From assembly GCF_047511655.1 (NCBI RefSeq), contig NC_133400.1, positions 36,658,001-36,722,000 of the forward strand: a stretch of DNA of 64,000 bases, read 5' to 3'. Every line of letters starts with the position of its first letter. Position 1 is the stretch's first letter. The notes beneath the pieces are model-generated. The model saw only the letters and a list, made by a program, of their open reading frames with translations, had not been told where the DNA came from and ran no database searches. The position numbers were made by a program, and so were the translations under genes. Shown here piece by piece: positions 23,850-34,865 of this stretch. Source of the DNA: Castor canadensis. Taxonomy: Eukaryota > Chordata > Mammalia > Rodentia > Castoridae.

Positions 23850-24003
23850 TGGAAGAAATAATACAGGGAATTAAATAATTGAGTGCAGAGTTGAATTCAC
23901 CAAGCAAAGGGGCAACAGTTCAGGGAGAGAGAAATAAGTCTGTGGGTTCTAAAGTCATTGAAGGAGGCACTTTGAAATAAGTGAATTTTAAAAATCAACA
24001 GAA

Positions 24004-24181
24004 TTTTGGGTGCTGGTGGCTCACAGCTATAATCCTAGCTACTTGGGAGGCTGAGATGGGGAGGATCCCAGTTTGAGGCCAACCCAGGCAAATAGTTCTC
24101 AAGACCCTATCTCCAAATGGACTGATGGTGCTTGCAAAGCAAGCATGAAGCCCTGAGTTCAAACTCCAATCCTACCAAAAA
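24004..24181 (+). mobile_element. B1-ID dimeric SINE
   Basis: B1 (GTGCTGGTGGCTCACAGCTATAATCC ... GAGGCCAACCCAGGCAAATAG) is joined to an ID (GCAAGCATGAAGCCCTGAGTTCAAACTCC). An imperfect duplication of about 18-20 bases, TTTTAAAAATCAACAGAA, lies at 23986-24003 and (with TCCC inserted) at 24182-24202. Confidence 0.92.
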
Positions 24182-24202
24182 TTTTAAAAATTCCCAACAG
24201 AA

Positions 24203-24288
24203 AGTGCTGGCAGAGTGGCTCAAGTGGGAGAGCTCCTGCATGTGGCACTGAGTTCAAACCCCAGCACTACCACCACCAAAAACAAAGT
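24203..24288 (+). mobile_element. ID SINE (monomer)
   Basis: GTGCTGGCAGAGTGGCTCAAGTGGGAGAGC ... GAGTTCAAACCCCAGCACTACC with a CCACCAAAAAC tail. It abuts the duplication of the preceding B1-ID element, so it landed at that element's 3' edge. Confidence 0.9.
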
Positions 24289-25639
24289 AGCAATAGAATT
24301 TGAAGAGTAGGGGTATGGAAAATAGGAGTCCTGGCAGAGGAAGCCTCATGTATAAAGACATGGGGGAACGAGGGGCAGTGGGGGTAGGAAGAACTTTAGG
24401 AGGAGGCCCATCATTCTCCTAGGTGCACCAGACTCCCTTCTGACCTCAAGTCCACACACACTCCCTCTCTGCCCACCAGCTAGGTAAACCCCAGGCTACT
24501 GTGACAGAACACCTCTCTTTCCCACCCACCTACCCCAGAGGACAGCGGAGGACACTGAGCGTTCTCACTAATATTTTGCCAGGCCTGGGTGCTTAATGGA
24601 GGGCCCCGGCCCCCAGCCTGCTACAAATGGGCTTCAAAGGGAGCTTCTCGGGTCTTCTCAGCACTGCACATGCCAGAGACAGCAAATCACAAGTTGAAAA
24701 TTCATCACATTTGTGGAAAACCTGAATTTATTTAGACAAAGGCAGATGGAGAGGGTGGATAATTTCGTTACATTTCAGCACACTACACTTTATTCAGAAG
24801 AAATGAAACATAACACATTCTGCACTCCTTTCTTTCCATCTGCTTCCCCTTGCCTAAGTTCAGGCTTATTATTAATGTAATGAATTCATCTTCCCTCTTT
24901 CTTAGTTCCATTAGCCTGTGCTCCTAATTAAGTTTTGCTTGCCTTGTCCTTTTCCACCTCTCAGAAAGTTTTTTTTTCAATGTAGCTATTTTCCCCAGAC
25001 CTCAAATCATTTGCACAGATGAACTGCTGCTACCAGATATATGAAATGTCTTAATCAAATTATAATTTTTCTCAAATGTTAAGAAATTATCTAGGCCCTT
25101 CTGTTCCCTAAACAGTTCTGACCTAAGGCACAGATTCTAAGGAGGATTGGGACCGACTCTTGAGTTGGGATCTGGGGAAGAGAAGGTACGAGTTATCTTT
25201 CACTGATTCCAAATGTCTTGACCTTGGTCAGCTCACTATTAACCAGATCATTCATTTTCTACTGCCTATCTCCCGCCCGCCTGGGCTTTGTTTTGTTTTT
25301 CTTTTCTGTAATGGATACAGAAAGTTTCTCAACAATAGTCCAAGCCTTAGAGACAGCAAAGTCAGAAGAAAAGATTGCAGAGTGTCTGGAGGAACACAGT
25401 GACTCAAAGACAAATCCCCAGGCCTCCCAATGCTCAAGTTCAAATGGGTTAGGATTTCTAAAATTTCTGCTCCCAAGGTGGGAGGCTGGGAAAGCAGATT
25501 GCATGAGTGGTGTCAGCACCATGTGCTATGGCTTAGGGAATGGGTGTGATGGTGGCAGTCACTACCCCAGCCATATTGTTCTCATTTCTTTAGGTCCTGA
25601 GTGTTGCCTGAGAGACACTCCTGGTGGTCACAAGAACCT
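24289..25639. other. Unassigned; AT-rich part may be conserved non-coding
   Basis: No repeat was recognised. The part 24700-25110 is AT-rich and non-repetitive, with several homeodomain-type TAAT strings (TTATTAATGTAATGAATTC, CTAATTAAG). The 177-codon open frame at 25218-25751 has no signal peptide, domain or family resemblance, and its end runs through a MIR repeat. I treat it as chance. Confidence 0.4.
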
Positions 25640-25790
25640 GCACTGGAGTCAGTCACCTGCAGTCACATCCCAGCTCTGCCCTCACCCACAAATATCAAGC
25701 TCATTTGTGCCTCATTTCCCTCACCTATCAAACAGGGCTCAGAACTCATAAGGTTATTGTGAGAAAAGATGACTAACACTCCACCTGGAA
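25640..25790 (+). mobile_element. MIR SINE
   Basis: The diagnostic MIR order is present: CACATCCCAGCTCTGCC, then TGTGCCTCATTTCCCTCACCTATCAAACAGGG, then AACTCATAAGGTTATTGTGAG. These are tRNA-derived SINEs older than placental mammals. Confidence 0.85.
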
Positions 25791-27108
25791 GTCAACCTAC
25801 AGGCAGGTGGTCTCCACTGTTTGTTTCAACCCTCCTAGAGGTTGTTTTTATTCTTAGTTAGAATGTCCTTCTTGGGGCTTTGCATTCTTTAAGTGAGGAA
25901 CACTGGGTGAGATTGGTGTTAGCTTTAAGCATGGGTCAAGAAGGTCTGCTATTAATCGGTATTTTGAAAATGGGTAGGTAAAATCCAGACACCTCCCTTC
26001 CCACTATTAAGATCCAAATCACAAAGAAGCCAACCCAGCCTTTGGCCTTTTGTTCTGATTGACTCTGGGTCTTCCCATGACTGGCCTCTAAACCAAGAAG
26101 CTGTGGCAGCTCAGACAGCCAAACCTCCATTAATGAGCTTTTCTGGAGCTGTGTACTTGCCACCTTGTATCTGGAGCCATACACCTTTGTGACCAGGTGC
26201 TGTTCTTCCTCAATGCTGGGGCAGAGCAAGCTGCCCAGCTGACCTCTGAGGCCAGCACGTCCTGCATAGAATCACTCGGCCTTTATCACACCCTTTGAAA
26301 CTTTCCAGAATGAACTAACATAAACCACTTCGTGCAGACTGGCCAGTAAGTTTTTTATGACCTGCTCCTGGGCTCTGAGGAGAGAGCACATCTTCTCAAA
26401 CTTAAATCTTCTAAATTGGAGTGCTACCTTTAAAGGGTAAGCTGACCCAATGTCCTTGCTGATCAGGGAAACTTCTAAGTGCAAAAGAAAAATTAACACC
26501 TTCCTTTTCAGACACTGGATGAAAGAAGCCACAAGTAGGTAAGAATATTGGTTCAAATCAAATTGTTTCTTTTGAGTTCATCTTTATAGATGGAAAAATG
26601 ATACATCAATCCCTCTGTCTGGGTCTGTTACTCATTCATCAACTGGATGCGTCTTGGGGCCTCAGAGTCCTCCATACCCACCCAAGCCAAGCACACATGG
26701 CCATACTCTTTCAGAAACATCAGCTCCAGAGAGGACAAAGTGTCCTTACTGTCATCCACCAGCACCTGAGCCTCTCTGCCCCAGGTGACTCACTGTCAGG
26801 CCATTATAAATAGCATATAAGAGGTGCCATGGCAGGTAGAAAGGAAATAAAAGGCAGCGCACACCTGGAAGAGTGTGCTGTTGGTCTGGGGCCCAGTTCA
26901 GGAAACAACTTGTAGATTAAAGGCAAGGTAACATGGCCTCTAGGGTTCTAAACCAGTCTCCTTGGGATCCAGTGCTCTCTCTGCATGATAATGGTGAGAT
27001 CCTGGGGAATTTGCATACTTCCAGACCCTAAAAGCTGATGGTATAGTTTCAAGGACTAAAAATCAGAACATGTAAGCATTTGGTACATGTTTGATGTAAA
27101 AATCCTTA
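25791..27108. other. Unassigned non-coding sequence
   Basis: No recognisable exon or named repeat. Open frames on both strands overlap and are short. Confidence 0.45.
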
Positions 27109-27615
27109 TTGAAAAACTTTAACATGTCACTTCCCCCAACAGCTTCCTGTTACAGAGGAAACAAAGTCCAACCTGCCCCTCAGAGCCTGCACTCCCTCAC
27201 ATTCCCGATCTCTGCAGCCTGTTACCCCCCACTCTCCCCTTTGCTCACTCAGTTCCAGTCACACTGGCCTTTTCATTGCTCAAATAGAGACCATCTTCTC
27301 ACCCTCCAGCCCTTGCATTTGCTGTTTTTCCATCTACAGTGTTCTTACCACCCACCATACCACACTCCTACCACTCTCTTGGCTTGTACCTTCACTTTTT
27401 ATTCAGTGCTGCCTCTTCTCTGACCACTTTTTCTTAAATAAAATTTACCATTCTTGTCACTCTCTACCTTGCCTTGCTTCATTTGTAGCATTCCACTAAC
27501 TGAAATGATATCATTTATTTGTTCTGTACTGCAGTATCCCCAGAGCCAAGAAGAGTGTCTGACAAATAATATGATCTCAGTAAATGTTTGTTAATGCTTG
27601 TTAATTAATGAATGA
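27109..27615 (+). mobile_element. LINE-2 3' fragment
   Basis: Text follows the L2 3' end: CCCTTGCATTTGCTGTTTTTCC, TTCACTTTTTATTCAGTGCTGCC, CTCTGACCACTTTTTC, then AGAGTGTCTGACAAATAATATGATCTCAGTAAATGTTTGTTAATG and a final AATGAATGA. It is an ancient, non-coding copy. Confidence 0.8.
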
Positions 27616-27988
27616 CATGTAAGTACTCAACAATGTGAATGACCTTTATGACCATGGCAGGCACCTGGGGTCCCACTTTTGGTTTAGCCACAGCTGAATG
27701 GATGGTCCCTTAGCTGTCCCAGTGCTCCTCCTGCTGGCTGGCTAGCACCACAAGCACTCACAGATTTTCCATGTGTCCTAGTATTTTCTCTGATGCCCTA
27801 GGATTCCATCAGATCTGAACTCAAGTCTTACCCGTGAATGTGAGGTTTAATGTTTCTAGGGAAAACCTGCGACCAGTGGAAGCAGAAGCTGCTGCCATTG
27901 CTCCATCCGTTCAGGCTTCAGACAGACAACCTTGGCTTCTCGGGAGGCCCTGGTAGAATCTAGGATCTAGTGCACATGGTAGTGACCT
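27616..27988. other. Unassigned non-coding sequence
   Basis: Nothing recognised. It ends at the target-site duplication of the L1/SINE composite. Confidence 0.45.
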
Positions 27989-28003
27989 CAATGTCACATT
28001 CTT

Positions 28004-28062
28004 TTTTTTTGTGGTACTGGGGTTTGAACTCAGGGCCTACACCTTGAGCCACTCCACCAGCC
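28004..28062 (-). mobile_element. ID SINE with internal deletion, joined to an L1 tail
   Basis: In reverse: GGGCTGGTGGAGTGGCTCAAGG runs directly to TGTAGGCCCTGAGTTCAAACCCC and a short poly-A. The segment between A and B boxes is missing, as in the copy at 12031. Its 5' end follows the poly-A of the L1 fragment at 28063-28300 with no other sequence between. Confidence 0.88.
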
Positions 28063-28300
28063 CTTTTTTTTTTTTTTCATTTTTCTTTTATTATTCATAT
28101 GTGCATACAAGGCTTGGTTCATTTCTCCCTCCTGCCCCCACCCCCTCCCTTACTACCCACTCCACCCCCTCCCTCTCCCCCCCCAATACCCAGCAGAAAC
28201 TATTTTGCCCTTATTTCTAATTTTGTTGTAGAGAGAGTATAAGCAATAGTAGGAAGGAACAAGGGTTTTTGTTGGTTGAGATAAGGATAGCTACACAGGT
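28063..28300 (-). mobile_element. 5'-truncated L1, 3' UTR only (young subfamily)
   Basis: It is nearly identical to the 3' UTR of the L1 at 61805 (TTTTCTTTTATTATTCATATGTGCATACAAGGC, then a C-rich tract, then AATACCCAGCAGAAACTATTTTGCCC). The two elements (28004-28300) together are bounded by CAATGTCACATTCTT (27989-28003) and CAATGCCACATTCTT (28301-28315). Confidence 0.92.
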
Positions 28301-28315
28301 CAATGCCACATTCTT

Positions 28316-28767
28316 AGAGTGACTTTTCTTGGTCCCCTCTCAGGCTCTCCCCAGCTTTTCAAGTCACCTCCCAAACAAGAGCCCCACTCCCAATCCTTGC
28401 CTCAGGCTTTGCCCTTGGGGAAACACTGGACCCTGAGTTAAAGGTAGTTCTGAAGAGACCAGAGCATGGCCAGGCTATGGCCAACAAGTAGAGAGGCTTT
28501 CTGTGAGAAGCCAGAGAGGAATATGGATTAACAACTCAAAAAAACCTCTCTGAGCCACAACGCTTCAACTCCCAAAAAGTAGAGAAACCAAGTCCACTTG
28601 GACAAGATTTCACCCTGGAAGATGGTGACCATGGCTGCCAGGCTTCCTGACTTTCCAACTTCAGCCGTTCCTCAGAGACAAGACTTATAAAAATACTTTT
28701 TGCCTTCTAATGACAAGGGACAAACCCTTGGTGAGGGAGCCACACACAGTGAACTTCTGACAAACAA
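28316..28767. other. Unassigned non-coding sequence
   Basis: Nothing recognised between the L1/SINE composite and the next SINE. Confidence 0.45.
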
Positions 28768-28782
28768 GAGTTTTTAGCAGTG

Positions 28783-29034
28783 CCAGGAGCTACTGGTATA
28801 CACCTGTATTCCTAGCTACTTGTGAGGTTGAGATCTGGAGAATCGTGGTTCAAGGCCATCCCAGACAAAAAGTTCCCAAGACCCCATTTTCAAAATAACC
28901 AGAGCAAAATGGTGTGGTTCAAGCAGTAGAATTACCTGCTTTGCAAGTGTGAAGTCTTGAGTTCAAACCCTAGTCCCACCAAGGAGACAGAGACAGAGAC
29001 AGAGAAAGAGAGAGAAGAGACAGAGAGAAAGAGA
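28783..29034 (+). mobile_element. B1-ID dimeric SINE with (GA)-rich tail
   Basis: B1 (CCAGGAGCTACTGGTATACACCTGTATTCC) plus ID (GTGTGGTTCAAGCAGTAGAATTACC ... GAGTTCAAACCC) and a GAGACAGAGACAGA tail (28983-29034). An imperfect 15-base duplication lies at 28768-28782 (GAGTTTTTAGCAGTG) and 29035-29049 (GAATTTTTGGTAGTG). Confidence 0.9.
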
Positions 29035-29094
29035 GAATTTTTGGTAGTGTGTGAAGAATTGCTAAATTTAATAATGAGCACAAACATGCTGCGT

Positions 29095-29500
29095 GCTTTG
29101 CTGGTGTCTCTCCTCCAAGCAGTCCTAGGAGGTGAGCGATATTATAATTTTCATTTTTCTAACTGGGAAACCTAAGGCTGAGAGGCTGAGTAAATTATCA
29201 GGGTCATACACCCAGGTCATCCAAATTTATCACAGAAGTGCACGCAGGCTCACTCCTTTTCTACAACTGAAGACTAATGGAATTTATGTTGTTTATTTTA
29301 TATTTCATGTTTATTAATTCAAATCCAATATTTTTGAACAACTATGAAATGTTAGGCACTACACATTCTTTGTGTCATGTACCTTATCTCACTGTAACTT
29401 TATGTTCATCCCCACTTTACTGATGAGGTGACAGAGATGCAGAGAGGTAAAGTTCACAAGCAAAGTCACACAGCTAGGAACCCAGACCCCAGAGTTGTCT
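29095..29500. mobile_element. Two MIR-like ancient SINE remnants
   Basis: 29130-29240 (ATTTTTCTAACTGGGAAACC ... AGGGTCATACACCCAG) and 29345-29500 (CCCCACTTTACTGATGAGGTGACAGAG ... AGTCACACAGCTAGGAACCCAGA) both match the reverse-strand-style MIR core. Boundaries are uncertain. Confidence 0.6.
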
Positions 29501-31827
29501 TCTTTGTCTTAACTCTACATTCCCTCCCAAAGGGAGGACTTAAAATTCAATCCTGACTCACCTATGATTCTAAAAGCTGGTTTTGTTACTATGTTGCATA
29601 AGACAAGTATTATACATTTATATCTACTTATACAGATATACACAGTAGTGGATGCATTGGTAGATGGTCTGGACATATTAAAATGTCCTCTCTGAAGCCT
29701 TCTATCTGGGGAAGTGCCTATCATGAGGGAGGATAGACCCACGTTCTTTACACTCCTTCGGTGCCATTCTTCCTGGAAGCAGGCTGGATTAAAATAACAA
29801 TAATGGAGTAGACAGAATTTCAATCTACATCAGAAGATGTATACACCAAAACTTTGATCCATTGAGGACCCTTCCTCCCTGGAGAGAACCCATGGCCCAC
29901 AAACAAAGAAAGAGGAAGGAGGCCCTTGGCACTTGTTCCTGTCTTGTCCCATGAGCTGTCAGCCACCCTCCTGGTTTTAGCTTTGTTGGTAGCTCTGAGC
30001 ATGCTCCTTTCTAATCAACATCTGTGTCACAAACTCCAAGTGAGCTCCATTTCCAATGCTAACGTGTGAGGTGAACAAATTGCAGTTGAAAAATTCATCT
30101 CTGAATATATTTATTTGTAATGATACATGAAGTCTGGTGTTTAAGGAAAACCAATTCTCTAAAAAGAAAGCTACCCGTCACAATGTGAGTTGTCAGGAGG
30201 CTAACTCAAAATCAGAAGCAGCCTAGGATTTTTTGCATATTAAAAGTGCATTCAAAGAACCATCTGCCCCAGATGATAATGATGGAAATCGACAGACAAT
30301 TCCATTAAGTATAATCTTCAGATTGAGACTTTCAGGAACAGCATGAAAGAAGAGGGTATGTTAAAGATTTATTATGTTTATGAACTATTTTTGTACAATT
30401 ATTCAAGACAGACTGAGAGTAAATTATTTTATAAAATGTACTTGAAATGAGTGTGTACATTTGGGCTTTTAAGGCATATGCATTTATTAGAGAGCTCCCA
30501 ACATCCTGCCATTGTTTCTGTCATGCAGTTTGTGTTTTAAAATGTCCACAAAGGATTTCTTTGTTTAGGGATATTTTAAAGCATTTATAGAAGGAATGGA
30601 AGACAAAATAAGACTAAGTTTTACTGAATTAATAAAATTACCTCTGGAGGGACTCGAGGATGTATTGTACCTGCTCTATAGATGATGCTATGTGAAAAAA
30701 GCAGAGGCCTTTGGTAGGTCTTAACAATGCATGGGGTGTAAGACAGGCACCCATATCTCTATAGATTATCAATCGTGCGCTAACTTCCACTTTCATAAAC
30801 TTGTAGCTGCTCTTGTGCTGAATTCAAGCTAAGCTTCACCCACTTCCATATCTGGCTTCCCACTGATTTCTTATTCCTTTGTTTCTCCAACAGATTCTGA
30901 CATATCCTGTTACTGCCTTTGCTCCCTCCCTTCCATGTTGCAGGACTTCAGAGTACTCCAGTCCATTTTTACTACTTCTGAAGACCCATTCCCAAACCTT
31001 TGGATTTGATTTGCAAAGTTATGCTTCTAAAGCTGGTCCATGTGCCTGTCTTCCCTCCTGAAAGCAAGTCCCTTCTTATGGGGAGGACCAAGGCCAAGGG
31101 GAGAGTGGAGAGGATTCCCACTGATTCTACTCTTGTGGTCAAAAATATTCACGAGTCTCTGGTACGTACCCCATCCCCAGCTCCTGCAGTACCACAGCAA
31201 GGAAAATAGCTCTCACAGTCTACCTGTGGCAAGCCTTTAGAAAGCCTATAAAGTAAATTCTCCTAGAATAAACACCAGCTTAACTAAGAGAGAACGAAGA
31301 GGAAAAGTAAATTAAGGGTTCTTGTATAGCCTGAGACAGACACGAATAATGAGCCAGATTATCAATTTTTTGTTTAATATTTAACAAAGCAAGGCTCTCC
31401 CCCTGGCAAAACTGCTCCCTGGGTATAAATCTGGCCCAGATAGAATGGGAAGTTTCTTTTCCCCACTGTAACATCTGATTTTTATTGCTCTCTTTGCAAC
31501 CTTAGAAATTGTCAAACACTCCAAATTTACTCTTTTTTCTGTGTATCCCAGTATACCAAAACTCACCCTGCCCTTCACTCTGTCCTTGAATTAATATAGC
31601 TCCAGTCACCAAAATAGCTCAGAGCATCTCCCACCGAGCAGGCAGGCCTCCTGCTATTTTCTCCTCCTTTGCCTCATGGTAAGTTCAGATGCAGGGAAAG
31701 AACAGGGGCTTGTGATCAAGTCAGAAAGAGCTGATGGAGGCAATGCAAAGATCACTTAGGGAAATTGAGGCACAAAGAAGAAACAAGTAAACCAACATCT
31801 AACAGTTCTGAGGTGAGACAATGTGGT
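29501..31827. other. Unassigned; contains a candidate conserved enhancer-like element
   Basis: No gene or named repeat was recognised. The core 30050-30560 is AT-rich, free of repeats, and has clustered strings resembling POU (TTTTGCATAT at 30231), SOX (CCATTGTTTC near 30509) and mixed CATATGCAT (about 30475) sites. This composition resembles deeply conserved developmental enhancers, but conservation cannot be seen from one sequence. Confidence 0.35.
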
Positions 31828-31864
31828 GGCATGGGGGGGGGTAGGGCTACCCCCCCCCCATGCC
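31828..31864. repeat. Near-perfect poly-G/poly-C palindrome
   Basis: The left arm 31828-31844 (GGCAT, nine G, TAG) is mirrored by CTA, ten C, ATGCC at 31847-31864, with only GG between. That is a 17-base-pair stem with a two-base loop and one unpaired C. It is not part of any recognised repeat. Confidence 0.97.
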
Positions 31865-33129
31865 CTGGAGTAGGCTACCAGGGATCCAACCTGGTTGTAC
31901 TACTGGCTAGCTGCATATCCCCTTGTCACATCAGTTTTTCCACATACAAATTGTGGATGCAATTGATATCTCCTGGGAGAATTTGTGGGACAACATAGGA
32001 GTACAGAAAGAATCAAACTGATTGTGAGGGCAAGAAAACCCTTTTTCCTCTATTCTGTTAGGGTTAGTAATTGGGGCTATGCAGATTAAACTGACAAAAG
32101 GCATACAAATTATATTCGATGTCAATATTTTAATTTTTATATGAATCTAGAGGTCTCACAGAGAAGTAAGTAAAGACCTGAAGAAGCAGTTAGGCCTGAG
32201 AGCTTAAATACCATTTTAACAAAGAGCAATACATTTGTGGAGAGGTGCCAAGAAAAAGGAGAAGTGTTTGGGCTTTGAGAGGTGGTAAATTGTAGGGAGT
32301 TAAATATAGAGAGGAAACTGTTAGATGATAAGGGTTATTTCAGTGAGGTTTGTTTATGAAGATTCAAGTCAGTGCTAATCTAATGACAAAAATCATCTCC
32401 TCTTCCTGGTTGGGAGAATGGAGTGGGACACCTTTCCAAAGGGAAATTCATGCCCTGTACGTAAGCAGAAAGAGAAAGGTAGAGGGCTCTTCTTTCATTT
32501 CAATTGTCTTCAGCTCAAAATATGCCAAAGTGACGTGTTTTAGGCGGCACACTCTGTGCACACACAGTGCTAGTGATTTCACTAACAAAGTGATTAATTA
32601 GAGTGAGTATCTACTTCAAAAGGCATTTTCCACTTTACCCAATGTTGCTGTTATAGAACCCAATCTTCCTTTTCACCACCATGGGATTTAGTGTGCCCAC
32701 TTACTATTCTATCTCTAAATTTTTGTCCTCCCTATTTAAATTTAGGAACACGTTAATACAGAAATCTGCCATTCCTTCTGCCTCAAGTATCCTCAGAGAC
32801 ATAAAATAATGTTTCCTATTGCCCTTGGTGACTTGACACATAAGTAAGGAAAAAAGTCGGGGAGGGGAGGGTGAAATAAGAAAAGACAAATGGACTTAAT
32901 TGAAAAGCAGAGCACAGGAGGGGCAAGGTAAAAAGAGAGTTCTACATGTTCAAACAATTTCTATCCAAATTGAACTTTTAAGGTCATTTGACTCACGGAA
33001 ACTTGCTATTACATTTGAGGCACAGGGAGGGATGGGCACCCATGGCGGCAGAGATAGGTTAGCAACCCAAGAATCTGTTTTCCAAACTTCCCTTTCCTTT
33101 ACTTAGCATGCTTGCCATTTTGCACCCCC
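31865..33129. other. Unassigned; possible old LTR-type repeat
   Basis: The part 32030-32560 (GGGCTATGCAGATTAAACTGAC ... TTCAGCTCAAAATATGCCAAAGTGACG) resembles an old LTR-retrotransposon remnant from memory, with no coding content. The remainder is featureless. Confidence 0.35.
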
Positions 33130-33179
33130 TCCCCCACACCACTCTCTTGCCTGTTACTTGCTAGTTACTATCAAGACGT

Positions 33180-33300
33180 TTTGAAAACTTGGCTCAATCA
33201 TTCCTTCCTCTGGCAGATCTTCCCTGACTCATTCCCTCCTTTCCTCACTGCTGGTCCCTTGATGCACTCTCATTGCACCTGCCAATGAGTGTCTTTCACA
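33180..33300 (+). mobile_element. Possible LINE-2 fragment
   Basis: TCATTCCTTCCTCTGGCAGATCTTCCCTGACTC followed by GATGCACTCTCATTGCACC resembles the L2 3' region. It is short and diverged. Confidence 0.4.
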
Positions 33301-33904
33301 TCCCCTCATTCTCCACCCACCACACAGGCCTCACAATCTGCTTTCCATAAACACGTGAGTCAACCAGGAAGGGCAAACAGAGAACAGCTCTGTGTGGGAT
33401 GCTTCCCAACCCAGCAAAGAAACACCTCCATGCTGCTCATTCATAAAGCAATGGACAGAAATAGTTCCCATTCATTCAATGCTCAGTACCAAGGTTCATT
33501 AAAGGAAACTTCTTCAATTAATTGTGATTTTCACTCCTGCAGAGTCAATGTGGCTTCCTCTCTAGTCGGTTTCTTCTTTTGAGGCAGGCAGTGCTGTAGA
33601 GAACAAGAACTAATAGGCAGATTCCATGAATTGTTCTAGTTCTTTATTTTTTTCTAACACTTGCTCTTATCACCCCAGACATACTTTATATGGAACAAAT
33701 TGATTAAAACATAAAACGAAGATTCACTTTCTGTTAGGTTCTGTGGATTGTAGTTATTGGGATGTAAAAAGATCCAAGTGGCTTAACTAAATCCAAAAAA
33801 AATCCATCTCATCCTGTCTTATTTTCAGCCCTAAAATTTAAGCTACTTGTTGAGGAGGTGAAGAATGAAAACTGACATTCCTACTCAATGCCAAGCACTG
33901 GTGA
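33301..33904. other. Unassigned non-coding sequence
   Basis: Nothing recognised. The open frame at 33289-33582 has no domain. Confidence 0.45.
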
Positions 33905-34680
33905 AGAAACTTGCATGATTTATTTATTCAGCAAATATGAATACTTAGCACTATTTTCAGAATTGGAGAAACAGTAGTGGAGGAAAAACAAGTACCTGTC
34001 ATGGATTTTCCATTCCAAACAAGGACACGGACAGGAAGCAAACAAGCATATCATATAGTATCAGATGGGAATTACAGCTAGAAAGAGAAATAAAGCAGAT
34101 AAAGAGATTGGAGCAACAGGGAGATACTTATTTTAGGCTGCAGGGCAGGAAAGGGTTCTTTCAGAAGGTGGCCCTGAAACAGAGATCTTAATGGTGTGAA
34201 GTGTTCCAACCAGAGGAAGCTTCAATATACAGGCCTTGGGGCAGTAAGGGTGGGGGATAGTGGAGACATAGGAAGGAGGCCAGTGTATTGGGAGCAAGAG
34301 TGAGGCATCAGGAAACAGGAGACACATACAGAGAAGTGGACAAGGGCCAGTTTGCATAGCATGCTAAGGACTTTGAACTCTTCAATCTCCTAACACTCCT
34401 TTGGAGTCCAGCACCTACCCCATCCCCCACCCCCAGCCCCATTCTGGGGATTGAACCCATAGCTTTGCACATGCTAGGCAAGCACTCTACAACTTAGCTA
34501 TTTCCCCCAGCCTTTTTGTTTTTATTTTGTTTTTGACATAGGGTATCTGCTAATCTTGCCCAAACTGGCTTTCAATTTGTGATCCTCCTGTCTGTGCCTC
34601 CTGAGTACCTGGGATTACAGGTGGGATCCTTGGGAGGGTTTTAAGTGAAGGCATGCCATGTTGGGATTTACTCTATAAAT
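33905..34680 (+). mobile_element. Ancient mammal-wide repeat, interrupted by a SINE
   Basis: GAAACAGTAGTGGAGGAAAAACAAG..., GAACTACAGC-like text, GGTGGCCCTGAAACAGAGATCTTAATGG, AGGCCTTGGGGCAGTAAG and CTAAGGACTTTGAACTC follow the order of a common old mammalian repeat. After the SINE at 34400 it resumes with GGGAGGGTTTTAAGTGAAGGCATGCCATG. I do not name the family. Confidence 0.5.
34400..34625 (-). mobile_element. B1-ID dimeric SINE
   Basis: GGGGATTGAACCCATAGCTTTGCACATGCTAGGCAAGCACTC (classic ID in reverse) is followed by CTCCTGAGTACCTGGGATTACAGG (B1 in reverse). Confidence 0.88.
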
Positions 34681-34865
34681 GGTTGTGTCTCACTTAATCT
34701 TCAAAAGTACCTTAAGAAATAAGCAGAATCAACTTCACTTTACAGATGTAGGAATTGGGAGGAAGGGTTGGAGTAATTAAAGGTCTTGCTCAAATCTGTG
34801 AAGCATGTAAACAGTAGATTTGAGACTCTGACTCAGAATGACCTGATTCCAACTCCACACCATCC
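34680..34865. mobile_element. MIR-like SINE remnant
   Basis: CTCACTTAATCTTCAAAAGTACC ... ACTTTACAGATGTAGGAATTGGGAGG ... AGATTTGAGACTCTGACTCAG follows the MIR order, diverged. Confidence 0.55.

Noticed and set aside
25218-25751. 177-codon open frame on the plus strand
   Set aside because: No recognisable domain, its last third runs through a MIR repeat, and open frames exist on the opposite strand in the same place.
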